Source: Chloroflexota bacterium
GTDB taxonomy: Bacteria > Chloroflexota > Ktedonobacteria > Ktedonobacterales > Ktedonobacteraceae
Length of the DNA: 7,418 nt
Assembly (NCBI GenBank): GCA_005879655.1
Contig: VBJK01000030.1
Coordinates: 1-7,418 of the forward strand
Direction: 5' to 3'
The position numbers and the translations under genes were made by a program. Numbering within the stretch: position 1 is the stretch's first letter; each line of letters opens with the position of its first letter. Of the stretch, positions 1 through 6,745 are shown piece by piece. Below the pieces are notes generated by a model that was not told where the DNA came from, did no database searches, and saw nothing but the letters and a program-made list of their open reading frames with translations.

Positions 1-833
1 AACGCCGTCAGAAGATTGGTGCCTATCCGCTGAGCCGCGCGGGTGCTGCGGAACTCGACGGCACGATCTTTACCCTACGCGCAATGGGCTACATTGGTCA
101 GAACGATCAACTGACCTTGAAGGGACGCTTACTGCGTAGCATCTTTCATCCAGCTGGCATCGCTATTATCGAACTAATCATGAGCGGCGTCCTCGACGGT
201 TTAATGGCCCAGGAATTGGCTGAGGTATGTAGCTGGTTTACCTTTGATAGTGATCGTCGTCTCAATAACCGGAGCTTGGTGCACAATCGCTTAATCAAAG
301 TTCGTAAAGAGCTGTGGCGCGTGATTCAACATATCCATGGTATTGAAGGACGCGCGGGTATCACCTATACGCCAGCCGTCGTGACGGAGTTCCACGGAGT
401 TGCCTTAGCATGGGCACGCGGTATGTCGCTCAGTGGTCTCCTGCGGCGCATCGACCTGGGTGAAGGGGATATTCTGATGTTACTCAACCAGACGATTGAT
501 CTCCTCCAACAGGTACAATCAGCGGTAGGACAGGTACTAGATGCGAAGGACATTTGGGAACGTATTACACTAGTCATGACTGACGGTGTGTCTACTGAGC
601 GTATGTCACCCACACATACCGAGCAATTACAGCAACAACGCGAGCGCTTGGAACGTCTGCGTCCCCTGTTAGCACAGGCGTCCTCGTCTCTTTTACATGG
701 TATTATTGTGCAGAGCCGTACCGTCCCCTCAATGGCTACACGCGTCGAAGGGGAGATCTTGCTGCTAGATGCAGAAGAAGATCGTGATGCACATGATCTC
801 AAAGATCCTCAGGCATTTGCAGGAGAGGTATGA
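1..833 (+). CDS. Ski2/HelY-like DEAD/DEAH-box RNA helicase, C-terminal part (DSHCT domain), 5' end outside window
   Basis: The frame is open from base 3 to the TGA at 831-833, so this is the last 276 or so codons of a longer gene; the ATG at 84 is internal. The stretch 'LTLKGRLLRSIFHPAG', then 'IMSGVLDGL', and further on 'WARGMSLSGLLRRIDLGEGD' followed by 'QTIDLLQQVQSAVG' is the usual order of the DSHCT domain (DOB1/Ski2/HelY C-terminal helical domain). In this family the domain packs on an ATP-dependent 3'-5' RNA helicase core used in RNA turnover or processing. The motor motifs (Walker A, DEVH) lie upstream of the window and cannot be checked. An acidic tail of about 25 residues (LLLDAEEDRDAHDLKD) ends the protein. 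The gene is followed closely by a strong hairpin, so transcription probably stops there. Family call is fairly sure; the exact subfamily is not. Confidence 0.85.
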   Translation, partial: RRQKIGAYPLSRAGAAELDGTIFTLRAMGYIGQNDQLTLKGRLLRSIFHPAGIAIIELIMSGVLDGLMAQELAEVCSWFTFDSDRRLNNRSLVHNRLIKVRKELWRVIQHIHGIEGRAGITYTPAVVTEFHGVALAWARGMSLSGLLRRIDLGEGDILMLLNQTIDLLQQVQSAVGQVLDAKDIWERITLVMTDGVSTERMSPTHTEQLQQQRERLERLRPLLAQASSSLLHGIIVQSRTVPSMATRVEGEILLLDAEEDRDAHDLKDPQAFAGEV

Positions 834-854
834 TCACTACAACAGGGGATCAGG

Positions 855-923
855 AAATAACTGTAAGTTGCCCGCCCGCTGCAAGGGGTTGCCTTGCAGT
901 GGGCGGGCAACTTACAGTTATTT
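855..923. terminator. 32-bp near-perfect inverted repeat, probable bidirectional terminator of the helicase gene
   Basis: The left arm (855-886, AAATAACTGTAAG... to GCAAGG) and right arm (892-923, CCTTGC... to CAGTTATTT) pair over 32 positions around a 5-base loop (GGTTG). The one mismatch in DNA (C opposite T in the reverse complement) becomes a G-U pair in RNA. The stem core is GC-rich (GCCCGCCCGCTGC). The descending arm ends in TTATTT, a weak U-tract, and the opposite strand also ends in TTATTT, so it could work both ways. It starts 21 bases after the helicase stop. The stem is longer than a normal intrinsic terminator, so a dispersed palindromic repeat that also terminates is possible. 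Confidence 0.7.
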
Positions 924-1059
924 ACTAGCATATTATGGCTAAAATCTCCCCAGAGGTAGGCAATCCTCCGTTTATTCAGTTAAGTAATTATATGAGCACT
1001 GTAATACACTTCATGGGGAAGGGTCACATTACTTTGGTCATGCTCATCAGCCTGATTTA

Positions 1060-1088
1060 TTGTCAGAATAGCGCAAGTTAACTAATAT
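1060..1088 (+). promoter_or_regulatory. Candidate sigma-70-type promoter for kinase K1
   Basis: TTGTCA (1060-1065) is separated by exactly 17 bases from TAATAT (1083-1088), each one or two changes from the -35 and -10 consensus. Start of transcription would be near 1095, giving a leader of about 95 bases before the kinase ATG. It lies downstream of the terminator-like palindrome, as expected for an independent unit. It is a motif match only. Confidence 0.45.
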
Positions 1089-1190
1089 GTACAAAGAGAC
1101 AAGGATATCCTAGTAGAAGTGGACGAGTGGAGGTGACTATAAACAAGCTGACAAACTTATAGGTCCAGAATAAAAAGGGGAAGAGTTTTC

Positions 1191-3503
1191 ATGAACGCAG
1201 AAGCATTGATTGGAACAGTGTTAGGAACCTGTACGTTACAGAAACTGATTGGTCAAGGTGGCATGGGCGCAGTGTTTCTGGCGCAGCAGTCTCGCCCTCG
1301 ACGGCAGGTTGCCGTTAAGGTCTTGTTCCCAATTACGCCCTTGAGTCCTCATCAACTTACAGCATTTTCAGAACGGTTTAAGCGCGAAACGGATGCCGCG
1401 GCTTCCCTAGAGCATCCAAATATTACTCCAGTATATGAATATGGTGAGCGTGATGGCGTGGCATACTTAGTAATGCCATATATTAGCGGTGGTACATTAC
1501 GGGATGCGCTGGAGCGTGAAAATCCGTCACCTCTGGAAAAAGTTGTTTATTACCTGGACCAGATGGCGGCAGCACTCGATTTTGCACACGATCACGGCGT
1601 CATTCATAGAGATATTAAGCCTGCAAACATTTTGATGACGCCAGAGGAACGTTTGCTCTTAACGGATTTTGGTTTAGTAAAGATTGTTGTTGAGGGAGAA
1701 ACACCACAGATTCGCTTAACGGGAGCGGGAGCACCTGTAGGTACACCAGATTATATGGCTCCAGAACAAGTGATTGGCGAAGATGTTGACGCACGTGCCG
1801 ATCTCTATTCCCTTGCCGTGATCCTCTATCAGATGATCACAGGGACAACACCTTTCCAGGGTGAAACGCCCATGCAGATTGCAGCTCAACATTTACAACT
1901 CTCTCCACCTCTACCAACAAAGCTACGCCCCGATCTCCCAGTGGCAGCTGAACAGGTTATTTTACGTGCCATGGCAAAACGGCCTGCCGAGCGTTATGAA
2001 ACGGCGCGAGATCTTGCATATGCTTTCCGCTCAGCGCTGATAGACGGCGGTATAAATCTAGGTATGAGTATGCTCGCTCAAGGCAGTGGTATGTTCAGTA
2101 GGACTGCCAGCACAGACCATTTTCCTAAAATGGGAGGAAATGGTCCGCAGACAGGACTACAACCGAAGGTTGGCACGGATGACTTCTTTTCCAAGCAGCA
2201 ACCAATAGTGAGGGTTGACGGCTTACAAACAGGACAACAGCGAGTAGTCAGTGGCGGTCTGCTCTCCAGAACAGGCATGTTCCCCCAGATCGGGACGACA
2301 AATGCCATGGCAGTAGCACCGACCACACCTAAACAGAATGCACAGTCGGGCGGAGGACTACTCTCACGTACCGGGAAATTCCCTTTGATTGAGGGAAGTC
2401 TAGGCAATACACCACTAGTTGCTGAGAATTCACCAGCAACCGCCCCTACCCCCGCTATTGGTGGTGGCTTATTATCCAGCTATGCAAGACAATCAGCAAC
2501 CTTCCCTGCCGTTCAAGATCAGCCGAGGTTTGCCAACACAGCTCCGGCGGGCCAGACCACCACGAATATGGTGAAGCTGACCGGGCCAGTCAAAGTTGTA
2601 CAAGTACCAGTCGCTGGACAGCCAGGGCGTTATGTCACAGGACTTTTGCCTGTGCAGGCGCAAGAAATTGTGAAGCCTGATGCAGCCTCAACAAACAAAG
2701 AAGCTAAGAAATCGATGAAAGTCATCTCTTTTATCATAGCTTCAGCCATCCTGTTGAGTATTGCTAGCACAATCTGGTTTATGCGCACACATAACCAGCC
2801 AACCAATACAAACGTTACCGCGACGAACAAGGCTATTGGTACCCCGGCTGTTGGAGCCAAGTCAACAGCACCATCAACGACCGCCACTGATCCGAACCTT
2901 ATCTTGCACGATCCTCTCACGCAAAACCAACACGGCTGGCCGACGAATCCCTCCACCGTTTACGCCTTCAAAGACGGAGCGTACCATATTACCAATCAAG
3001 GTGATAAGGGGCAGGCTACCATTCTACAGCCCTTTCCTTTAACAGGACCTGTTAAGTATACTTTAACAATGGATGAGGTACGGGGGGACGATGGCACCAC
3101 TAACAACTCTTTCGGCTTGATCTTCCGCTTTAGTCAATCCGTGAAGGCAGGGAAAACCTACACCACTTTCTACACCTTTGAGGTTGAGAATACTAAAGGC
3201 GGTTCCTATCGCTTATGGAAATATGATGATAGCAAAGGCACCGGTGACAATGCTTGGACCGATGTATGGCATGCCTCTTTTGGACCAGAGTTTCACCAAG
3301 GACAAGGGGCACAAAATGTGAATATGTTCAGCGTATTGATGAATGATACGCAATTTGTGTTGAGCGTCAATGGGAAGATGGTAACAACAGTACAGGATAA
3401 GTCATTTACTGATGGAACAGTAGGTATGATTATCAACCAGAAAGGGACAGAAGTAGCTTTCAAAGAACTGTATCTGATAGTCCCTAACAGTCTAGGGAAA
3501 TAA
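1191..3503 (+). CDS. Transmembrane eukaryotic-like Ser/Thr protein kinase (PknB-type) with extracytoplasmic jellyroll-like domain (K1)
   Basis: This is a 770-residue membrane kinase that should phosphorylate Ser/Thr on cytosolic proteins in response to a signal outside the cell. The kinase domain (about residues 12-280) is complete: Gly loop GQGGMG 21-26, VAVK with Lys43, helix-C Glu66, HRDIKPAN 139-146 (Asp141, Asn146), DFG 159-161, activation segment with GTPDYMAPE 184-192. Next comes a Gly/Ser/Thr/Pro-rich linker (about 285-455) with four degenerate repeats, a short conserved motif (MVKLT... to VTGLLP, 460-487), one membrane helix (about 511-531), a Thr/Asn-rich stalk, and a C-terminal domain (about 566-770, DPLTQNQHGW through GTEVAFKELYL) resembling DUF1080/concanavalin-like jellyrolls, which may bind glycan. 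Kinase inside and C-terminus outside is inferred from the single helix. The ATG is backed by AAGGGGAAGAG 6-16 bases upstream and by identity with the K2 start. The stop codon abuts an inserted IscB element. Ligand and targets are unknown. Confidence 0.93.
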   Translation: MNAEALIGTVLGTCTLQKLIGQGGMGAVFLAQQSRPRRQVAVKVLFPITPLSPHQLTAFSERFKRETDAAASLEHPNITPVYEYGERDGVAYLVMPYISGGTLRDALERENPSPLEKVVYYLDQMAAALDFAHDHGVIHRDIKPANILMTPEERLLLTDFGLVKIVVEGETPQIRLTGAGAPVGTPDYMAPEQVIGEDVDARADLYSLAVILYQMITGTTPFQGETPMQIAAQHLQLSPPLPTKLRPDLPVAAEQVILRAMAKRPAERYETARDLAYAFRSALIDGGINLGMSMLAQGSGMFSRTASTDHFPKMGGNGPQTGLQPKVGTDDFFSKQQPIVRVDGLQTGQQRVVSGGLLSRTGMFPQIGTTNAMAVAPTTPKQNAQSGGGLLSRTGKFPLIEGSLGNTPLVAENSPATAPTPAIGGGLLSSYARQSATFPAVQDQPRFANTAPAGQTTTNMVKLTGPVKVVQVPVAGQPGRYVTGLLPVQAQEIVKPDAASTNKEAKKSMKVISFIIASAILLSIASTIWFMRTHNQPTNTNVTATNKAIGTPAVGAKSTAPSTTATDPNLILHDPLTQNQHGWPTNPSTVYAFKDGAYHITNQGDKGQATILQPFPLTGPVKYTLTMDEVRGDDGTTNNSFGLIFRFSQSVKAGKTYTTFYTFEVENTKGGSYRLWKYDDSKGTGDNAWTDVWHASFGPEFHQGQGAQNVNMFSVLMNDTQFVLSVNGKMVTTVQDKSFTDGTVGMIINQKGTEVAFKELYLIVPNSLGK
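2082..2513 (+). repeat. Degenerate 'GGLLSRTGxFP' repeats in the K1 linker
   Basis: Four in-frame copies of a short motif occur at residues 298-315 (GSGMFSRTASTDHFPKMG), 355-368 (GGLLSRTGMFPQIG), 387-402 (GGGLLSRTGKFPLIEG) and 424-441 (GGGLLSSYARQSATFPAV). Spacing is uneven (57, 32 and 37 residues), so these are not simple slippage repeats. Each holds an S-R-T or S-Y-A-R-Q-S core that could be a phosphoacceptor site or a docking motif; that role is inference. In K2 only vague traces remain (GLLLGKTGSPRT, SSLLGGASRLLPPLP). Confidence 0.7.
3484..3503 (+). other. Predicted omega RNA guide, formed by the last codons of K1
   Basis: In IscB systems the guide is the 16-20 bases directly 5' of the omega RNA scaffold, copied from the host DNA at the insertion site. 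Here that stretch is the 3' end of the K1 kinase gene, including its TAA stop. The exact 5' limit and the scaffold boundary (one or two bases either way) are inferred by comparison with remembered HEARO sequences. Confidence 0.6.
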
Positions 3504-3700
3504 TTCACTGGATTGATGGGGCTACCAGCGGGCTCAATGGCGAGCAGCAGTTTGATGAGTGAACCACACCTTGGGATGTTGTTCCAGTTCCAAGCACTGT
3601 GGATCTGCATTAAGGGTAAGCGAAAGCTGAAGGTGTGCAGGTCGTAACAACCTCATTGAACAGCCGCGAGGGGCAACTTACTCTGAAAGGAGAGCTTAAA
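3504..3700 (+). ncRNA. Omega RNA (HEARO RNA) scaffold of the IscB system
   Basis: The segment immediately upstream of iscB carries several blocks I recognise from HEARO/omega RNAs: TTCACTGG at the start, GGGCTCAATGGC (about 3532), TGTGGATCTGCATTAAGGG (about 3599), AAGCTGAAGGTGTGCAGG (from about 3624), GTCGTAACAACCTCATTGAAC (about 3641), GCGAGGGGCAACTTACTCTG (about 3666). A short hairpin AGGT/ACCT encloses the GTAACA loop (3639-3653). The 3' end overlaps the iscB ribosome binding site (AAGGAG, 3687-3692), which is normal for HEARO. The scaffold shows no obvious deletion and may be functional in trans with an intact IscB. In this family the RNA binds IscB and directs cleavage of DNA matching its 5' guide. 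Exact ends are not determined. Confidence 0.85.
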
Positions 3701-3702
3701 GC

Positions 3703-4398
3703 ATGTCTATTGTCTATGTTGTCAACCGGAACGGCAACCCGCTCATGCCCTGTAAACTGTCCAAAGCCCGCAAGTTGCTGCGCGATGGACGGGCCAGAGT
3801 CAAACACCGTAGCCCGTTTACCATCCCATTGCTCTGGGACTGCGAAGAGCATGTCCAGCCTGTCACCCTCGGCATCGATAAGGGCAGTCACGTCACTGGC
3901 TTCTCATGTGCAGGTCGGGGGGAAATCCTGCTCTCAGGTGAGATCCATCACCGCCTAGATGTGACCGAGAAGATGGATGGCAGACGCACTCATCGACGCA
4001 GTCGGCGCAACCGCAAATGGTATCGTCCAAAGCGTTTCAACAATCGCGCCACGAGCCGACGCAGTGGGCTACTTCCACCGTCGATCAAGACCAATGTGCA
4101 GGAAGTGATACGTATCGTAAAACTCCTTGCACTGCCGATCAGTGCCATTGTGGTCGAAGACGTGCAAGTCGATATAGCACGCCTAAACAATCCTACCCTC
4201 AAAGGCGAACCACCTTCTGCTTTGCCCAAAGACTGCCAGTTACTTGGACGGGGAAAGACGATCCTTTGGGAAAAAGTGGCATATTGTGATGGCTATAGTT
4301 ATGGTTACGGGCAAGGCAAACCCACCCCAAGCCCTAAGAAAGGAGTGCCTGTTTCCTCCCCATGTCTACAAACACAGGGGCCTCCACAGGCAATTTAG
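3703..4398 (+). pseudogene. iscB: iscB remnant: RNA-guided nuclease with HNH and RuvC-III regions deleted
   Basis: The 231-residue product begins as a standard IscB: PLMP domain (PLMPC, residues 13-17, with ARKLLRDGRARV following), RuvC-I LGIDKGS (catalytic Asp59), the Arg-rich bridge helix with the RRXRR signature (RRTHRRSRRNRKW, 94-106, then RPKRFNNR), and RuvC-II IVVEDVQVDIARLNNP (Glu152). A full IscB is about 400-500 residues. Here the HNH nuclease domain and the RuvC-III His/Asp motif are absent, and the frame jumps after about residue 168 to a tail (CDGYSYGYGQGKPTPSPKKG) resembling the usual IscB C-terminus. That points to an in-frame internal deletion. It is not IsrB, which lacks HNH but keeps RuvC-III. 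It should be inactive as a nuclease but might still bind omega RNA. Start chosen from AAGGAG 10 bases upstream. Its TAG directly abuts the K2 ATG. Confidence 0.88.
4380..4391 (+). repeat. Right-end subterminal hairpin of the ISC element
   Basis: GCCT (4380-4383), loop CCAC, AGGC (4388-4391): a small imperfection-free stem-loop 7 bases inside the inferred right end. IS200/IS605-type transposases recognise such subterminal hairpins on single-stranded DNA. A looser pair GCCTGT (4348-4353) / ACAGGGGC lies just upstream. The stem is only 4 bp, so the call depends on its position. Confidence 0.45.
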
Positions 4399-5047
4399 AT
4401 GAACGCAGAAGCATTGATAGGCACAGTACTCGGCACCTGTACGCTGCAAAAGCTGATTGGTCAGGGAGGAATGGGCGCTGTCTATTTAGCACAGCAATCT
4501 CGGCCACGGCGTCAGGTTGCCGTCAAGGTCTTATTGCCGATGTGGCCTTCTTCACACAGGCACCATGCAGCGTTTTTAGAAAGGTTTCGCCGTGAGACCG
4601 ATGCAGCTGCCGCTTTAGAGCATCCAAATATTATGCCTGTGCATGAGTATGGGGAGCGTGATGGTCTCGCGTATCTGGTGATGCCTTATATGAGTGGCGG
4701 CACGTTGCGCGATGAAATGGAGTGTGTGGGTCAGTTACCACTAGCAAAGGCGTTAAATTACCTGGATCAGATGGCAGCAGCTCTCGATCTAGCACATGAA
4801 CGCGGGGTGGTCCATCGTGATATTAAACCAGCCAATATCTTGATGACGCAGGAAGGTCGTCTTGTGCTGAGCGACTTTGGTCTGGTGAAGGTTCTTGCCG
4901 AAGGTCAATCGGGACCGTCACGTCTGACTGGCGCTGGTGTACCCGTGGGTACGCCTGATTATATGGCTCCTGAGCAGGTGCTTGGTAGCGAAGTCGATGC
5001 TCGCGCTGACCTCTACTCTTTAGGTTGTATTCTTTACCAGATGGTGA

Positions 5048-5056
5048 CGTGCCTCC
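5048..5056 (+). other. Frameshifting deletion point in K2
   Basis: K1 has 60 bases between the Thr codon of QMIT and the Ser codon of SPP. K2 has 4 bases (5050-5053) between ACG (Thr) and TCC (Ser). The loss of about 56 bases is not a multiple of three and moves the frame. It removes the residues after the catalytic core helix F of the kinase. No homopolymer or slippery repeat is seen, so programmed frameshifting is unlikely. Confidence 0.8.
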
Positions 5057-5677
5057 CCACCTCCACCACGTACCTTTCGCCTAGACCTTCCTTTTGCTGC
5101 GGAACAGGTCATTTTACGCGCAATGGAGAAACGTCCCACTGATCGTTATGCGCATGCTCAGGACCTGGCCAGTGCATTCCGTATGGCTTTGGTAGTGGCT
5201 GGCGTGGTGTTAGAGGAAACACAACAAGGATTGGCTACTTTGCGCAATCCCACCAATGAGCAGGCCTTTATGCCCCGTGGTCTATTTGAGGCAGGGCGCT
5301 CATTGCGTACAGCTAAGCAACCCATGATAAATGCTGGTCAACAGACCAACCAAGCCAACGTTGACAATCCGCCCAGAGCGGATATTGTTGCAAAGACCAG
5401 AATGACGCTCCCCTCGTTGACAGACATGTTACCACCACCGTCTACCCCTACTATGGCCGAGGTGGTCCCGCCTTCACCGACACCACCGCAACATGCGCCA
5501 TCTACTGCTAATACACTTCTCCCCCCTACTGGACTGCTTTTGGGAAAAACTGGTTCGCCGCGTACGAGAGAGAACACAACAGGTGAGCCTGCGCCAGCAC
5601 CAGCGTTGGACAATAAATTTATATTAGGGAGTTCGCTCTTAGGTGGTGCTTCCAGACTGCTTCCCCCTTTACCACAA

Positions 5678-5728
5678 GCACCGACGAGAACAAACAATAA
5701 TGAAGCACCGACGAGAACAAATAATAAT
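5678..5728 (+). repeat. Two-copy 27-base tandem repeat in the K2 linker
   Basis: Two 24-base units (5678-5701 and 5705-5728), differing at one position, are separated by GAA. They encode APTRTNNN-E-APTRTNNN, a 9-residue period. The repeat lies in the Pro/Thr-rich linker and has no counterpart in K1, consistent with local slippage in an unconstrained region. Confidence 0.9.
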
Positions 5729-6731
5729 CCTGCTATAGTGCCCATTGAGGATGGACAGGGCACCACCAGTATGGTACGTCTCACACAATCAATGAAGATT
5801 GTGAAGGTTCCTGTCGCTGGTCAACCTGGCCGTTATCTGACTGGCTTGTTACCAGCTACTCCTCCTACACCACAGCCTTCACCCAGCACGGAACCCAGGT
5901 TTGATCCACAGTCATACCAAGATATTCCCCATAAAGGATCAGTGAAGACGATTGTTGTACTGGTGCTGGTACTGTTAGTGGTATTCGGCTCAGGCATTTT
6001 CTTGTTGGTGAGTTCGCATAATCGGCAATCTCCTAGCGGCAACACCGTCAATACAGCCATGACTCCAGCTACTGTCTCAAAGCAGGCAGCACAAGCTAGC
6101 GCGACGGCTTCGGCTAATATCATCGTTGCTGATCCGCTCACTAGTAATGATCACAACTGGAAAGTGTCCAACAACGGACCACAACAATTCCTATTTAAGG
6201 ATGGAGCCTACCATATTAGTAATAATGATACACATGCAGCGACTGCACTGTTGCCAGATGAAGCATTACCCTCACCTTTTGTCTACACTCTGGCGCTCAA
6301 CGAAATAAAGGGTGATGATACTTCGGTCAATAACCAGTTCGGCCTGGTTATTCGCTACAGCGATCGTAAGAAGGACGGTCGCCTCGCCTCCACTTTCTAT
6401 CTCTTTGACATTGCAAGCGCAAAATTAGGGGGTGAGTACCAGTTCTGGAAGTATGACGACAGCTTTGGTGCCGATGTCAATCCATGGACGAAACTCTGGA
6501 ATAAGCCTTACGGCAAAGAGTATCATTTCGGACACGGGCAAAATCAGACAAATACATTTAAAGTTATGGTGCAAGGAAACAAATACAGCTTTGTTGTCAA
6601 TGATCAGTCTTTAGGGTCCACATCGGATAATTCCCTCAATGGCGGCCAGATAGGCATGCTGGTCAACCTGAAAGGAACAGAGGTGGCCTTCTCTAACTTG
6701 TTGTTAACTTATCAGTAACCATAGGTTCTTG

Positions 6732-6740
6732 GGTGGAGGT
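6732..6740 (+). promoter_or_regulatory. Strong Shine-Dalgarno that fixes a TTG start
   Basis: GGTGGAGGT ends 5 bases before the TTG at 6746-6748. No in-frame ATG occurs until residue 13 (6782), which has no comparable site upstream, so TTG is the best start. Confidence 0.75.
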
Positions 6741-6745
6741 ACCGG

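Larger units (their letters stand above)
834..1190. other. Intergenic region between helicase and kinase K1
   Basis: This 357-base gap has no convincing gene. It contains the long palindrome at 855-923, a promoter candidate at 1060-1088, and a weak 7-bp inverted repeat (ATGAGCA at 992-998 with TGCTCAT at 1041-1047) just upstream of that promoter, which could be an operator but is too short and too widely spaced to call. The kinase ribosome binding site (AAGGGGAAGAG, 1175-1185) closes the region. Nothing else is recognised. Confidence 0.7.
3504..4398 (+). mobile_element. ISC (IscB-type, IS200/IS605-like) element, internally deleted, non-autonomous
   Basis: The element has the canonical order left end, omega RNA, iscB, right end. 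Left boundary: the scaffold begins straight after the K1 stop codon. Right boundary: a small hairpin (GCCT-CCAC-AGGC, 4380-4391) followed by AATTTAG, then ATGAACG, the start of K2. As I recall, HEARO elements were described as inserted next to ATGA or GTGA, which fits. No target duplication is expected for this transposition chemistry (HUH/Y1 type) and none is seen. No tnpA is present, and iscB is truncated, so movement would need a transposase in trans. About 895 bases, compared with roughly 1.5-1.8 kb for a full element. Confidence 0.82.
4399..6718 (+). pseudogene. Ser/Thr protein kinase K2, tandem paralogue of K1, frameshifted
   Basis: Residues 1-217 match K1 position for position (same Gly loop 21-26, Lys43, HRD 139-141, DFG 159-161, APE 190-192). 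After ILYQMVT the frame runs into unrelated residues and stops at 5140-5142. The reading continues in the next frame: from about 5054 it gives S-P-P-P-P-R, then FRLDLPFAAEQVILRAMEKR, matching K1 LSPPLP...DLPVAAEQVILRAMAKR, and runs to the TAA at 6716-6718. About 56 bases that encode GTTPFQGE... in K1 are missing. The second part contains the rest of the kinase C-lobe, a Pro-rich linker, the conserved VPVAGQPGRYLTGLLP motif (ending near 5854), one membrane helix (about 5943-6010) and the jellyroll-like domain (about 6116-6718). An ATG at 5123 exists but has no ribosome binding site and would give a kinase-less membrane protein. Upstream of 4399 the Shine-Dalgarno is poor (AGG only). Confidence 0.88.

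Noticed and set aside
365..802. 145-codon frame on the - strand inside the helicase gene
   Set aside because: Ser/Arg/Cys-rich composition of an antisense shadow; the + frame has clear DSHCT motifs.
992..1081. 29-codon frame (MSTVIHFMGKGHITLVML...) in the gap before K1
   Set aside because: No ribosome binding site upstream, it overlaps the promoter -35 region, and its length is within chance.
4017..4289. Alternative + frame overlapping iscB
   Set aside because: Shadow frame; the iscB frame contains RuvC and bridge-helix motifs across the same bases.
3703..4398. Reading the iscB remnant as IsrB or as TnpB
   Set aside because: IsrB keeps RuvC-III, which is missing here; TnpB lacks the PLMP domain and the RRXRR-type N-terminus seen here.
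5678..5728. Possible CRISPR-like repeat
   Set aside because: Only two copies with a 3-base gap, in frame inside a coding linker.
5338..5784. 148-codon - strand frame opposite the K2 linker
   Set aside because: Gly/Val-rich shadow of the Pro/Thr-rich linker, with no domain or ribosome binding site.
5123..6718. Second half of K2 as a separate membrane protein gene
   Set aside because: The ATG at 5123 falls inside the conserved kinase C-lobe (RAMEKRP) with no ribosome binding site; coding homology continues upstream of it in the same frame. It is better read as part of a frameshifted kinase.
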